Shown one piece after another: positions 13,263 through 26,522 of a stretch of 64,000 nucleotides of DNA (positions within the stretch are counted from its first letter, which is position 1; the number at the start of each line of letters is the position of its first letter). A program made the translations under genes and the position numbers. Source of the DNA: Gorsachius magnificus. Taxonomy: Eukaryota; Chordata; Aves; Pelecaniformes; Ardeidae. Below the pieces are notes generated by a model. That model worked only from the letters and a program-made list of their open reading frames with translations. It searched no databases and was not told the DNA's origin. The DNA is taken from positions 55,662,301 to 55,726,300 of the forward strand of contig CM067109.1 of NCBI GenBank assembly GCA_034008185.1, given 5' to 3'.

Positions 13263-16200
13263 GGTGCTGTTGATACAGTATTGTTTGTGTATATGAGAAC
13301 TATGCAAACATTATAGCATACAAATTACAAGTGAGTAAATGCTGTTTAACCTGGACTGCACTACTATCCAATGCTAAGATAGAAAGAAGAGAAAAAGAAA
13401 AGGTTGATTAATACAGTGTAACTGATTTTACAATTTCACAGTTAAGGTTGGGCTGGCATGCTTTCAGCTTTCTGGTAGTGGGAAATATCTCATTGATGAA
13501 GACCATGCTGCCAGAATTGCTGATATAAGTGCAATTCTTTCATCCAATGACCACATTATGATGACATGCTGGCCATTTCTAATTAGCCTGTAGTCCTTTA
13601 TATAATTGCTTGTGTCACCTTAGTTTACCTTTACAGAGGATCTCATCTTGACTTTTTCTAAATAACTTGCCCTCTCAGTCCATTAATGTTGCAGAAGCTG
13701 TGGTCTTCACAGTGCTGTGCTTGGAAGAGAGTTGTTCTGTTCTGAGATTCCTAATGTACAAACAAGTTACTTGGTCCAACAGTGTCTTTCCTCACAAGCT
13801 GAAGAAATTTCAGCTATCTCTTAAATTTCAGGGTAGTCTTTAATCTGAGGCAATGGTAATGAATAACGCTATATAAGGATATGCCTTCATTTCCTTCTAC
13901 CAGTAATTAGAGCCAAAAAAAGAAAAAACAAAACCCATCTCCCCCCTCACCCAACAAACATACAAAAAAGCAGCAGACTGATGTAGACAGAAAGTGCTAG
14001 CTGGACTAACCGTATGCCAGTTAGCTGAACTATACCATGTTCTGTGTATTTACAAAACTTATTTCATTTGAGCAGTGTTACACGAAAAATGTTCTCCAAA
14101 GTCATCTAATTCCCCTGATCCATTCTTCTCCAAGTCAGCTTGGAAGTTAGGCAGCTGCCATATAAATGTCCATATTCATCTCTTTATATATAAGGCCAAT
14201 GGATCATCATTAGAGGAAAATCTAAAAGCAGAGCAATGGCTCATTCGACTTTCACCCTGTAGAAGGGGTGTGCTCTCAAGAGTAAGGGTGAGTGCATCTG
14301 CAGGACACAAAGGAATTCTACACCATGATAAATGGCAGTGAAGATAGGGCCCTTGGTATCCAACACCATGGATGATTAATGCTTGTGAACACAAAGAGTT
14401 ACCACTAGGTCCCAAACATAATGAAGAAAAACCTTGCAGTATTTCAACATGTGATGAAGCATATAACCACATTCAGTTATTCAAAACGCACACAGAGAGA
14501 CATATATTGCCAAAACCCATATGAAGCTTTTTAAGGGTGTAAATATTCAGCAAATGATCTGCTTATGAGATAAGGAATATAGTAAATGCATCATTATTAA
14601 CTTATTCCTTGCTGCCTAACATATAAGACGACTGCATCATCATGTACCTAGTAATTCTCCCTTGAAGTAATGAACAAATAATGCTGACAAATGCTGCCAT
14701 CACATAATTGGTATAATGAGTTACAATGGGGATGAGATTCTGAGTGTGATTTCTATTTCCTTAGACGTGGGGTAGATTAAGAATAAATCATGGAAGTTAC
14801 TGCAGATTTAACCCTTACATTACTGAGACAAAAGTCTGGTCTGCAGTTTGTGGACAATTTTTAGAATAAAACAGCTGGAAATAAGAAATTCCATCAAAGC
14901 TTGACCAAGAGACGTATAAAACCTTGTAGATCTGATGCTAAGCATCTTACAAGCTGCTTTAGAAATAATAAAAGTATAAACTGCCACCTGGAATTAGAAC
15001 TACAAAAGGTCGTGTTAGTTATGGCTTTCATTTGGTCTGCTAAGCTGTAAAGGATGTTCCGAATTAAACTGTTAGGGCAAGCCTGTGCTCTCGGGGACAA
15101 GCAGGACAGCTTCTCCTTTCTAGACCCAGCTCTGCTGTGATACTGTTTGCATTTAAGGAACCCTGAGCCAAACAGCCGCCATTCTTCTACTGTCTTTACA
15201 GATGAGTTTCCTCCCTGACTGCACTTTTGTCCATTTGGTTGGGTGGGGAAGAAAGTACATGTTTGTGTAGAAGTAATCCTGCAAATGTTCAATAAAATAA
15301 GTTCAAAGCTCCTTTTGTCATAAAGTAAGATGTGACAAAAACCCCACAAACATTCATTGTAACTCTGATCTGAACTCAGCACCACAAATATGGATAATAC
15401 TTGTGAAATTTATTAAAGATTGTCACCATTTTCATTTTTTACTTTTTACTCAGCAAAAAAAGGTGAAATTGCTTACCCATTTCAACAAATAAGCAGTAAA
15501 GACTGTTTTACAGTGACTTTTTTCCCAAAATTAATACTAGAACAGGATCCAGTAGATCTTTACTCCAGGTCTTCTTGTCTTAAATTTATGTTCTTTTCTA
15601 GAAGCTTATTCCCCCTCTCTTTACTGAGGTGCTTTTAACAAAAGATGCCACTATCCAAATATATGTAGCGGAGATGTCCATTACAAGACAGAGATGCCTG
15701 CAGAGAGATATAAAGAAAGATGAAGGATGACAGGGAATATGTGGTATCCAGATATTGTGATGCCAAGCTGTAGTCTTTTCAGTAGTGGTGCAGAGGCAAG
15801 GGTGTGAGATATCCAGTGCTAACTATAGAAAGTTACAGTGGCCAGAATAAAGAGATGCTAAGGGACTGTGTTTTCAATGTTTTAGTTTTTCTCCTCCCTC
15901 CCCTCCCCTCACCCCTTTTTTTTTTCTCTTCCTTAAAAATATTGTAAAAATAGATCCTTCTGAAAGGAAGGACAGGATAATTGGATGGTAACTGTAGTGT
16001 CTGTGATGGTTATATCCCAAGGCAACAGTTCAAAATAAAACATAGACTCTCATACTTAGTCAACTGCTGAGGCCATCTGACAGATGAATGTGAAAACCAT
16101 TCTGTGGACAAATTCTTAATCACCCAGGGACAAGGGAGCACTGATTAGGTGAATGTGGAGAAGCAGTGCTCTTTAAAACACAAGAGGTTTTTCACCTCCA

Positions 16201-18584
16201 TATTGCCAATTATCTGTTATCCTGAATAAGCAGCCAGACAGCAAAGTTGAGGACCAGTGTCTGGATAAAACAGAAATATGACATGTGAAATACATACAAA
16301 TCAGAAGAAAGGACAAGGAGGATGTAAAAGAAGAAAATTGGTGACAGCTGACTGTGGAGCACAGATTCCTGAGCTAGTGACCATGCAAACAGATGAGTAC
16401 ACACGACAGATTGGCTGAACATGGCTATATTCTCCTTCTGACCAGACTGGCTTATACAGAGCCAGCCAAGCATCTTTGACCCACAGCTGTATTTCTTGGA
16501 TACTCCATCTACAAACGCTGAAGAACTGACTGTAGCAACGACATGATAAAAGACGTGCAAGAAAAATGTATTAGTAGCATGGACATTAACCTCTGTGAAT
16601 TACTGATGTCCAGTCCATGCAATAAATCAATGTAAGCAAGCACCTGTATTGCTAAATATCCATTTAAAGATCTCAATTAAATGTCATTTCATCAAAAAAA
16701 GAATACAAAACAAAAACCACAAAGCTGGAAGATATGTACATGTTTCAGTAATCAAAATGGATAAATAAATGCAGGTACAAGCACTCAAAAACTATTATTT
16801 CCCATTCTCTCTCCCAAATCCATATTCTCAAAAGCAACGTGACATTCAGGAGTGAGAAAAATATTCTGAAATCCTGTACTAATCCTAGCACTTCTACAAA
16901 TTATCATAATCTTGAGCAAGCCACTAAACCTTCAAGTCTATATTTCTACCTATAACAAGCAAACAGTTTAAGGACTTCATCATACCTTTCTATGAAATTC
17001 CAGAGGTATTTGAGAATTAATTTATCTAATAACTAGCTTGTGAAGAATTTGGAAAACACTGCATGAGCACATGCATCATATTTTTATACTTCACAAATTT
17101 TTATGCTTTACAAATTATCTTCATATTTGGATCAACTTTCTTCTCCTCATATATGACAAAGAGAAAAAAAAAGAAACTAGACCATAACGTTTTCCATTAA
17201 AAAGGTTAATTTTTAGATAAAAATTGAACTTTGATGAGAAACTTCTAGAAGAAATTCTCATTTCCCAAAACAGTTTTTACAATTTCACTCAGATCAGAAA
17301 GCCTTAAGATGATTTTTTTCTGTGGCTGTAACAAGCATCTTGAGCCTGCCAAAAATAATATTCCTATTAAAAAAAAAAAAAAAGAAACAGAGAAACTCCA
17401 AAAAAGGGTATTTTATTGAAAAAAAGCAGATAAATTACTTCTAGATGGTAATTTACCAAGTAGTCTGAGAAAAAGTTATGAGTAGATAGTAGAAAAGTAT
17501 CCTGTATAGGATTTATCTCTTTTCTGTTTTATCTGAAACTGTAACAATTATTCCAAGAGCATAATTCAAAAGCAGGCTTCAGAACGCCTACTATGATTCT
17601 GAGCTTTTGGGATGTAGAATAATTTCCAACATTATTCTGGACTCTGCCTCCCACATGAGAGTAGAGTATTTTAGAGATCTGTAAGCACTGTTAACAAAAC
17701 TGGCACCAAGGGCAACTCCAAATTAATGAATGGTGTTGAGCTGAAGTGTACCCATTCTGTCAATCACCAGACTAACCCAAGCTCAGATGCTCATGTGCTG
17801 ACAGGTCTTTCACTGACAGTCAGTTTTCATCCTAAGTGATTGTGCTGAAAAGCCATGAGATCAAGAAATGATAAACATAAGTAGTTTGGGGTTCTCATTT
17901 TTAAATCTCACAATACATCTGAAAGCTTGCTTGTGCCTAAACTAGAAAGCCCATCATTGTTAGTCAAGGCAAGTAAGTTATGAAATAATGCTAACACTTT
18001 TCACTGTCCAGAAGTGTGCTTCAAGGTCTTATATACCTAGGGATAAATAAGATGCTTGATCTGTAGCTCTGTTCTCAACTACTCCTTTTCAGTCACTGAG
18101 GCTTATCGTATGCATGAGGTATACACAAGGCTTGTTTGGCTTTCTATTATCCCTTTAACAATGCTCTTACCTTTCAGTTTCTTAGTTCTTCTGGGTGTTC
18201 TCAAATTCATTTCCTCAACATCTGCTGCATGAACTCGGACAGGTATTCATAGATATAATTGAACTATGGCCTGACATTAGTAGGATGCTTGCACCAATAC
18301 AGCGAATACCGTTTGAGTTTAACTTACAGTTTATGTAAAGGAAGAAGAGTAAGCATATACTATAATGATATAAGCCACTACAGCTGCATAAGCAGTGTGA
18401 AGGGAGGGTGGAATTATACCATTCGTCTTGCCAGGGGGAGCAATGACCAAAAAGTCACTTAGAAGGGTGGCTTCTGAAACCATCTTTGAACATGCCCTTC
18501 TCACCTCTACCTCTCTAATGCCCAGATGAAAAATGTTCATTTGGAAATTATCCCCTGGGCATGCTCCATGGTCTGTTGTAGTTG
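13263..18584. other. AT-rich noncoding block between two CR1 copies
   Basis: No exon or RNA gene is recognisable. A 163-codon minus-strand frame at 14894-15385 begins at GTG and resembles nothing. A pyrimidine-rich patch lies near 15885-15935 and an A15 run at 17369-17383. The stretch at 18250-18584, just upstream of the CR1, is not recognisably CR1. Confidence 0.55.
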
Positions 18585-20202
18585 TGAGATGGAGGAGGAG
18601 CAAGCCTGGAGAAAGGATGACTTTCCCTCGGTCAAGGTGGATCAGGTTAGGGATCTTTTAAGTAAGATGGACACCCACAAATCCATGGGTCCCAATGGAA
18701 TGCATCCGTGAGTGCTGAAGGAACTGGCAGACGTCATTGCTGAGCCACTCTCCATCATCTACAAAAGGTCCTAGAGAACAGGAGAGGTGCCTGAGGACTG
18801 GAGGATAACTAATGTCACTCCAGTCTTCAAAAAGGGCAAGAAGGAGGACCCAGGGAACTACAGGCTGGTTAGTCTCACCTCCGTCCCCAGAAAGGTGATG
18901 GAACAACTCATTTTGGGTGTCATCTCCAAGCAAGTGGAGGAAAAGAAGGTGAACAGGAGTACCCAGCATGGATTCACCATGCCTGACCAATCTGATAGCC
19001 TTCTATGACGACATGACTGGCTGGGTAGATGAGGGGAGAGCGGTGGATGTTGTCTACCTTGACTTCAGCAAGGCTTTTGACACTGTCTCCCATAACATCC
19101 TCATAGGGAAGCTCAGGAAGTGTGGGTTGGATGAGCGGACAGTGAAGTGGATTGGGAACTGGCTGAATGGCAGGGCTCAGAGGGTTCTGATCGGTGGGGC
19201 AGAGTCCAATTGGAGGCCAGTAGCTAGTGATATTCCCCAAGGCTGAGTACTCGATCTGGTCTTGTTCAACTTATTCTTCAATGACCTGGACAAGGGGACA
19301 GAACGTACCCTCAGCAAGTTCGCTGATGGCACAAAACTGGGAGGAGGGGCTGATGCAACAGAAGGCTGTGCTGCCATTCAGTGGGACCTGGACAGGCTGG
19401 AGAATTGGGCGGTGAGGAACCTGATGAAGTTCAACAAGATCAAGTGTTGAGTGCTGCACCTGGGGAGGTCAAACCCCATGCACCAGTACAGGCTGGGGGC
19501 TGACCTGCTGGAAAGCAGCTCTGCCGAAAGGGACCTGGGAGTCCTGGTGGATGACAAGCTGACCATGAGCCAGCAGTGTGCCCTTGTTGCCAAGAAGGCC
19601 AATGGCATCCTGGGGTGCACTAAGAGGAGTGTGGCCAGCAGGTCAAGGGAGGTTATCCTCCCCCTCTACTCTGCCCTGGTGAGACCCCGCCTGGAGTACT
19701 GTGTCCAGTTCTGGGCTCCCCAGTCCAAGAAAGATGAGGAACTCCTACAGAGAGTCCAGAGGAGGGCAACAAAGATGATGGGGGGACTGGAGCATCTCCC
19801 CTATGAGGAAAGGCTGAGGGAGTTGGGCTTGTTCAGCCTGAAGAAGAGAAGGCTGAGAGGGGACCTCATCAACACATACAAATATCTTAAGGGTGGATAT
19901 CATGAGGGCAGAGCCAGACTCTTCTCAGTGGTGCCCAGCAACAGGACAAGGGGCAATGGGCACAAACTGAAGCATAAGAGTTCTCAGTTGAATATGCGGA
20001 AGAACTTCTTTACTTTGAGGGTGCCAGAGCACTGGAACAGGCTGCCCAGGGGGGTTGTGGAGTCTCCTTCTCTGGAGATATTCAAAACCTGCCTGGATGA
20101 TATCCTGTGCAACTTGATCAAGGTGAACCTGCTTTAGCAGGGGGGTTGGACTAGATGATCTCCCGAGGTCCCTTCCAACCCCTGCCATTCTGTGATTCTG
20201 TG
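18585..20202 (+). mobile_element. CR1 non-LTR retrotransposon, 5'-truncated plus-strand copy
   Basis: CR1 similarity starts at about 18585 in the linker before the RT domain and continues through RT, the C-terminal domain and a short 3' UTR to two perfect tail units, ATTCTGTG at 20187-20194 and 20195-20202. The last about 589 bp nearly match the CR1 at 7076-7658. The upstream 1 kb holds four nonsense codons and an 11-nt deletion, while the tail is fully open, so decay is uneven along the element. No target-site duplication is evident, which is usual for CR1. Confidence 0.95.
18589..20137 (+). pseudogene. CR1 ORF2 reverse-transcriptase remnant
   Basis: The frame covers the RT fingers and palm (KSMGPNGMHP at about 18678-18708, GNYRLVSLTSV at about 18857-18890), motif [16 protein letters not shown] (about 19049-19093), the PQG region near 19240, motif C (19319-19330), then the C-terminal domain to TAG at 20135-20137. 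In-frame stops are TGA 18709-18711, TAG 18772-18774, TGA 19244-19246 and TGA 19448-19450. Those at 18709 and 19448 look like CGA to TGA decay at CpG sites. An 11-nt deletion at about 18977/18978 (after TTCACC, compared with the other two long copies here) shifts the frame. Motif C reads F-A-D-G, losing one of the two metal-binding aspartates. The last 229 codons, from 19451, are open. Confidence 0.93.
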
Positions 20203-23200
20203 AGCAAAGACAGAACTAGAGGATTGACCAGAATATAGCAAGAAACTTACAACCAGGGAAAAGACAGCCAGGGATCCCATTGCTGAGAGCCACACTGCAA
20301 TCTCCACAGCATTTACCATTCTCATCCTCTGCCCACCAAGAGGAGGCAATGCATCTCCTGGCAACTCCAGGACCCGGCCCTTTGACCACCCATCTGGAGC
20401 TGTCACCCCTCAGCTTTGCTCCTGCCCAGTCATGTTTCAGCACAGCTTTCACATTGAGACAAACCATACACAACTGACATTTTCTCACTGTCACAAGACC
20501 TTCAGTAAGTGGTCTCTTCAACAAAAGCCTGCAAGTGGCAGTGAGGCTGGCAACAGTCATGAAGAGAAACCCTGAAAATGGGATGGAAATAACTCATCAC
20601 TCTGAATTTCCACTGGGAAATTCAGACCAGCTCCAAGTTCTGAAATAATAGAGCTGCAGTCAGCTGGGGTGCGACTGGTAGAGACGAGTGAGTCAGAGAC
20701 ACAAAGAGGAAAACGTGAAGAGGGTGCCACATAGACGGAGAAACAAGACTATCTGGAGAGCTTTGTTTTTGAAACATCTTTGGAGGGCCGGAAAGAAGGG
20801 AACTGGGGAAAAAAAGAGAATGGCTCAGGTCCTTAAACATTGCTTTTAAGGGCTTTTAAGCCTCTTAAGCATCTATGAAACTAAAAGAAGAGTGAGCACA
20901 AATCAAGCACCAAACCCACTTCAGAGCAGGAGGATTTTTATTGTCATTCTTATTAATGCTAACCATTGAGAAAAGAAGAAAAAAACAGTTATAGTGATTT
21001 AAAGTTAGTTCAGCCCAATTGTTCCCACCTGCCCCCCCCACCAGTGCTGCAAAAGGGAAAGGATTGATTGGATAGACCCTCCAAGCCCTCTTTTCTGCTC
21101 GACATGCAGCTTAACCTTTCTTGGGGGTACAAATGGGGCAGGAAAGCATAAGCAAGAACAGGCGCTGGTTTACAGCTGCTCTCTATGCCTAAGCTGGGTG
21201 CCCCTCATTGTGATTCTGGGATACTTCCAATTTTGGGGAAAGTTCCATGCTTTTCTAAAGAATACTCTTTCCTCTTCCCCTCCCTCCCCTTTACACCTCC
21301 GCCTACCCATTTCTCTGTGATCAGTCAAGGGGAGAAGATAAAGACTTTGCATTTTGAGCACAAGGATGGGAGAAAAAGAAAGAAAAGCAGCAGAATTTCT
21401 AAGTGCTTTGCCCCACCCCCAGAAGTCTTTATTTTATTCTGCCCTAAATGAAAAGCTAAGCTCTAGTGAAACTAAAGTTTATGGCTAAGTGTTGTTTTAA
21501 GATTGAAGGTAAACTTTGTCTTGCTTATGTGTGAAGACCTGTTATACAGAAAGCAGAAAAGCTTGACCCAGACCACAGGAGCAAAGTTAAGCAACATCCT
21601 TATAAAGACAAATATGTGAGTTGAGAGAAAAGGAAGACCTTGCAATTTTAGAGAAAAAAATTGACACTTGTGTGGTGCAGAGCAACTGCAGCACCATTAG
21701 CATAACTACGAAGAAAAGACTGCAGGAGTGAAGCGTGCTGCTGATCATTCTGGCTGTTGGGAATCCTTGGGATTAGTCTGTAACATGGAAAAGTTCAAAC
21801 ACATTTGTGGAAACTGGGAGAGCTCAGCACCTTGCAGGCTTATGCTTATTTGTATGAGGATGGAAGGGAAACATGACATTAGAAGAGTCAGTTATGTGTT
21901 TGTGTCTATAGATTTGTTTACATATTTTATTTTCTTTGTATTTTATGATTCCATTTCTTTGATGCCCCTTAAATCAGTGATGAAGATTAAAAGTTCCGAG
22001 AGGGTAAATATAAACTCATTTTATAATTCATGTTCATTAAAAACCTTATGATGCAAACCCACTCTTTATATGATATTCAGTGGAACAAGCCAGAAAGGAT
22101 TATTGTAAAAGAAGTGCTTAATTTCTCTAGTGCTGTATAAACACTACTGTAATGCTGTTCATGTTTTAAGACCCTGAACTGCCTTTCTCCCCATAATTCT
22201 ATTCCTGGATGGCTATAATACAGTAATTTTCAAATATAGCAAATTATATCACAGTTTTTGAAAAATGAAATAGTCCAAATGAGACTAAGAAGCCAAGGCA
22301 GGTTGTCACTGAGGTCAATATAGACAATCCTACTCAGCTATGGATAAAACCCTTGGGAGAGATCACTATATTAATTTCCATTCATAGTCTACCCTAAGGA
22401 AAGAATCCATACCCAGAGAAGAAAAATGCTAAATCCCTTCATCTTTAACATTATCTTATTCCCAGGTATTTTCAACTCATGTTTTCACAAAATATATCTA
22501 GCCATATATATTCAGTCTTGCAGGCCACTGATTCTTGGTTTATCTGACTCCACCAGTTCTTGAACTATGCTCGAGAAGCATTACAGACAGTAGGAGAGCA
22601 GGGAAGAATTAAGTTTGTTCACCAAGCCAGTTTTCTCAGGTTCACACAGCTCTGCACAGACGTGATTTTGAGGTTCATGACAGACGCTTTTGAAGAACGT
22701 GTCATTGCAGGCTCTCCATACATTGTTCCTCCCTTCCTGTCACACTGAGTACTCTCTGAAGAACTCTTAGAGTATTTGTTCTGCACAACACTTAATAGCA
22801 TTCCCAGACAGCCTTTACAGATTTACAGCTACAGGCCACCCATCTTGTTTCAAGTGCTTTAACAATTCCTGAAGATTTTGGTTTCAAAAGTTTTCAATCC
22901 ATTCATTAAAGGTTTTTTGCTGAAGAATTGTACTGGAGAAGAAAATGTCTTTTGTTCAAAGAAACATGAATATTTTGAATTTTTTTTACCAGCAATTGCC
23001 AGAACAGTGCCATTGTCTCTGACCCTTAAAAAACCAAGCTGAACATTGCCAACAAGGAATGCTCAGAAAAAACATTCAATGTGACAGTGGGGAGGGCAGA
23101 AGGGTGGACATACCTGATTTGTGGTGTAGAACTGTCAGCAAAGGACTGCCAGTAAAAAGATGTCTATCTTTTACAGGCTTTTCAAATTTTGAAGATTATG

Positions 23201-23534
23201 CAGGGAGAAGTATGGGGGAAAAATGCTCCTAGCTAGTTTCAGAAAGTTCAGTCAAATGGATGAACAGATCACTGAGATGCTCCAGCTATTATGCAGCAGA
23301 CTGGTACATACAATCAGGGGAGAAAACAGCTTTCTCTCCAGTGGCTGAATTCAACATAAAAATATATCCAGATCTCTGTACTACAATTACTTAGACTATT
23401 TCCAGATTAGAAATTTTGAAGTAATAATGCTAAATCATTGAAATTGCACCTTGCTTTACATCTTCTAAACCTATTTGTGGTTTGGTTTTTTTTTTTCATT
23501 CCAAATCAAGAAGTTTGTTTCCTGAAAGAAACTA

Positions 23535-23584
23535 CATTTTTTTCACTCATATCACTATCATGATATGATAGAAGTGAAAAAATG
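23535..23584. repeat. Imperfect inverted repeat (hairpin)
   Basis: The left arm CATTTTTTTCACT continues to ATATCA. The right arm is TGATAT, then an unpaired GATAGA, then AGTGAAAAAATG. The innermost loop is CTATCA. This is a direct reading of the sequence. At 50 nt it is short for a microRNA precursor and could be chance in AT-rich DNA. Confidence 0.6.
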
Positions 23585-25657
23585 CAATAATTTTAGCCTT
23601 TTGAAGAACAGGTGAGTGTGCAATTTGGGTTTACTCAATATGAATCACTGAGTAAAAACAAGGCACTAACTGAAGAGTGAGTTATGAATACTCCCAATGT
23701 GTGTGGGTTTTGGTTTTTTTTCTATAGATTACCAATGTATGGGTTACCTGAACCAGCCCAAAACTACAACAAAGATTAGTCAAATGCCTGACCTCAACTG
23801 AGACAAAAAATGAAGGCAGGTACCTACCTATGGACTACATTGCCATGGATTCTCACCAAGCTGTAAAACCCCAGGATCTGGCGGAGACTGTAAAAAGGTC
23901 ATCTACTCTAGCTTCCAAACTGCCTCTTTAATCCATTCTTATCTAAATTATAGCCTTCAGAAGACCAAATCTGCCAGCCAGAAAATTAACAAAACAAAAA
24001 ATTAACAAAAAACAATCTACTTTGTCTGAAGCTGAGACACAAGTTATTCTATGAAGAGAAATGGTGTAGTCAAAGAAATATTTGTTGGAGACATTAAGGC
24101 CTGTGATTTATGGACTAGCTGTCATTTAATACAAGATGGGAGCTTCAAAATTATCCTGGGTATGGTAGGAATTTTAAAAGCTAAAAATATTTATGATAGT
24201 TCAATTTGAAGAGTATTATAATCTAATGTACACATATAGTGATCAAAGATCATGTCTATGTCTATTAGAAATGTCTACATATAGAACACGAATAAATAAT
24301 TCATCCTGGCCTCAGGAGACTCAAGGATTAGAATCAATTATTACAAAGCTTTGTTGTTGCTGTTGTTCTGCACATAGTGATAAAGATGCTACTCTGCTGG
24401 ATCTTCAGATTAGGTTTTCATTAAGTCTCTACGTCTTTAAAGGTAGTTTAAATCTATCACCTTGAGTTTGTATCATCTTATGACCTGCAGCAAAGTTCTT
24501 CAACACCAGCATTTCATGGACTACTACAATATGTTGTGTAATAATTTGCAGTGTAAACCATCCTCAGGCTTTGTGGCAGTCAGGTCCCCAGTGAAAAGTT
24601 CTTGATGTGATCAGAAAGGATGGAGGGAAAAAAAAGCAAATTAAAAACAAAACAGATAGGAAAGGAGGATATATCCAGATAAATATATTACCTTTTCTAG
24701 AAAAATCACTGATTAAAGAGTAACTAAGCTTAAGAACTGAGTCAAAAGCCAGATAGCTGAAATTGTTCTGGATTTCTTTTAAGAAAACAGCATTTCAGAG
24801 TCTTGTGGAAAGAACGTGAGCAAAATGAGGGAAATGCTTTCAAACTTGGGGATATGACACATCATTAGAATTCCAAAGCAGACACTGATCAGTATTAAGC
24901 AACGAGATTTCATTTGCAGATCTCATGTAAAATTAATTTTCATAATTCTCTTAGTTCCTGTCTACATATACATATTTTTTTCTCATTATCTACTTTATTA
25001 CCATATTTGAATTCTCCTGTTCTATGTCTGGGAAGCAGTGAGAGATAGGTATTTTACTATGAATCAGTGAAAAATGTACTCTTGAATCTCAAACCGCTGG
25101 TCCCATGACCAGTTCCCTCTAAAAATGTTAGTGTGGCATAAAAAAAGGGGACAAAGTATTAACTATTCCATTAAATAATCAATTCAAGTGAAATTACTGC
25201 TAAAGTTATGTTGGGATGTGGCATTTAAAGTGCTTCTTATGCAATGAGATTTCCCATTTAAAGTTCACGATTCAGTTTGACACATTCTTCTAATAGTATG
25301 TTTAGAAGCCACAGACTGAGAGATAATGCCATCAGGAGTAACCCATTAACTCCATATCAACAAGCAAATTCAGCATAGTCACTCCTACCAAATACACCTT
25401 AGTTTTTCCATTTAAGTATCAGGAAACATCTGACTGCTTAGCTAGCAAGATTTAACAAGATTACAGCCCAAGGAAGTATGGCTTCAGGCTATTGTCACAT
25501 TCACTCTAAATCATATTCATAATGTCTTCTGATCTATCTCTAGGCTCATGATGTGCAAAGAAGAAAAAAAAAAAAGGATTTTACTTTTTCTGCCAGCTTT
25601 ATAGCTAAAGAAGAAGAAACGGGATTTGTGAAAGGAATTTATGCCACTATTTCATCA

Positions 25658-25680
25658 GGGGAGGGGGGGTAGGGACAGGG
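25658..25680 (+). repeat. G-quadruplex-type motif
   Basis: Four G-runs (4, 7, 3 and 3 G) are separated by loops A, TA and ACA, which satisfies the usual four-run pattern with very short loops. Folding is inferred. Confidence 0.6.
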
Positions 25681-26472
25681 AGGAAGAAGCCATGTGTAAT
25701 CCATATCATATATAAGTTATATGAGTGAGGTGCTTACCTGCAGAGGAATTTAAACATCTACTCCAAACCATCTCCACCCCACTCCCTAGGGATAGCAATA
25801 TGTTATCAATGGGCAACCAGACTTCTAAATAAGCTAAATATGAGCATCAGAGTGGCTTCATTTTTTCAAGCCCTTTTATTTTCACTTCACTTTGAAAGAG
25901 GAATATGAAATTGGAACACCTCAGCTTAATGATGTTGTTTGTACATGCATTGTCTCAGTGGCAAATCACAAACAGTTTTGTAGTATGGCACTGTAGTTTT
26001 AGTAAGGTCCATCAGACAAAAAGAAGAACAAATCATTCCTTGAGCTCATTCTGTATTATGTATTTACAGCTTACTACTACCTGATGAAAATTATTTCACA
26101 TAATAGGTATATCCTAATGGGCTGTCAAATGGAAAATATTTCTAGATTTAGGGAAAACTCTCACAGTTTTTCAGAAAGGGCTCAGTTCTGCCCTCTCTAC
26201 TTCTTTTTGTGAAGTGAATAAAGTTCCTAATGTATATAGATAAGATCATTGGGTCCATCTGGAAAGGCTTTCTCTGTTGCTCAAGAAAAAAGAAAAAAAA
26301 AAAAGTTGTATAGGGTTTGCTATATCAGAAGACATGTTAAACAAAGTTGTTAAAACAATGAGTAAGCCATAATCTGAATCTCAGAAATTCTGGAGGAGTG
26401 ACAAAGTGAGAAAAGTAGAAGTTTTCAAGAAGTTATTGAATTATCCATATCTCTTGGTCCTTAATCTAAAAA

Positions 26473-26489
26473 ACACACACACACACACA
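26473..26489. repeat. (AC)n microsatellite
   Basis: About eight AC units follow an A-run. The tract is short and probably polymorphic between individuals. Confidence 0.85.
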
Positions 26490-26522
26490 TATTTATGTTA
26501 TCTTCGGATTCAGAAAAGAGGA

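Noticed and set aside
14894..15385. 163-codon minus-strand open frame
   Set aside because: It begins at GTG rather than ATG, matches nothing recognisable and lies in AT-rich sequence without splice or promoter evidence.
7076..20202. Segmental duplication as the cause of the two near-identical CR1 tails
   Set aside because: Similarity stops at the CR1 5' truncation point (7076) and at the 8-mer tail. The flanks (LTR versus longer CR1 upstream, unrelated DNA downstream) do not match.
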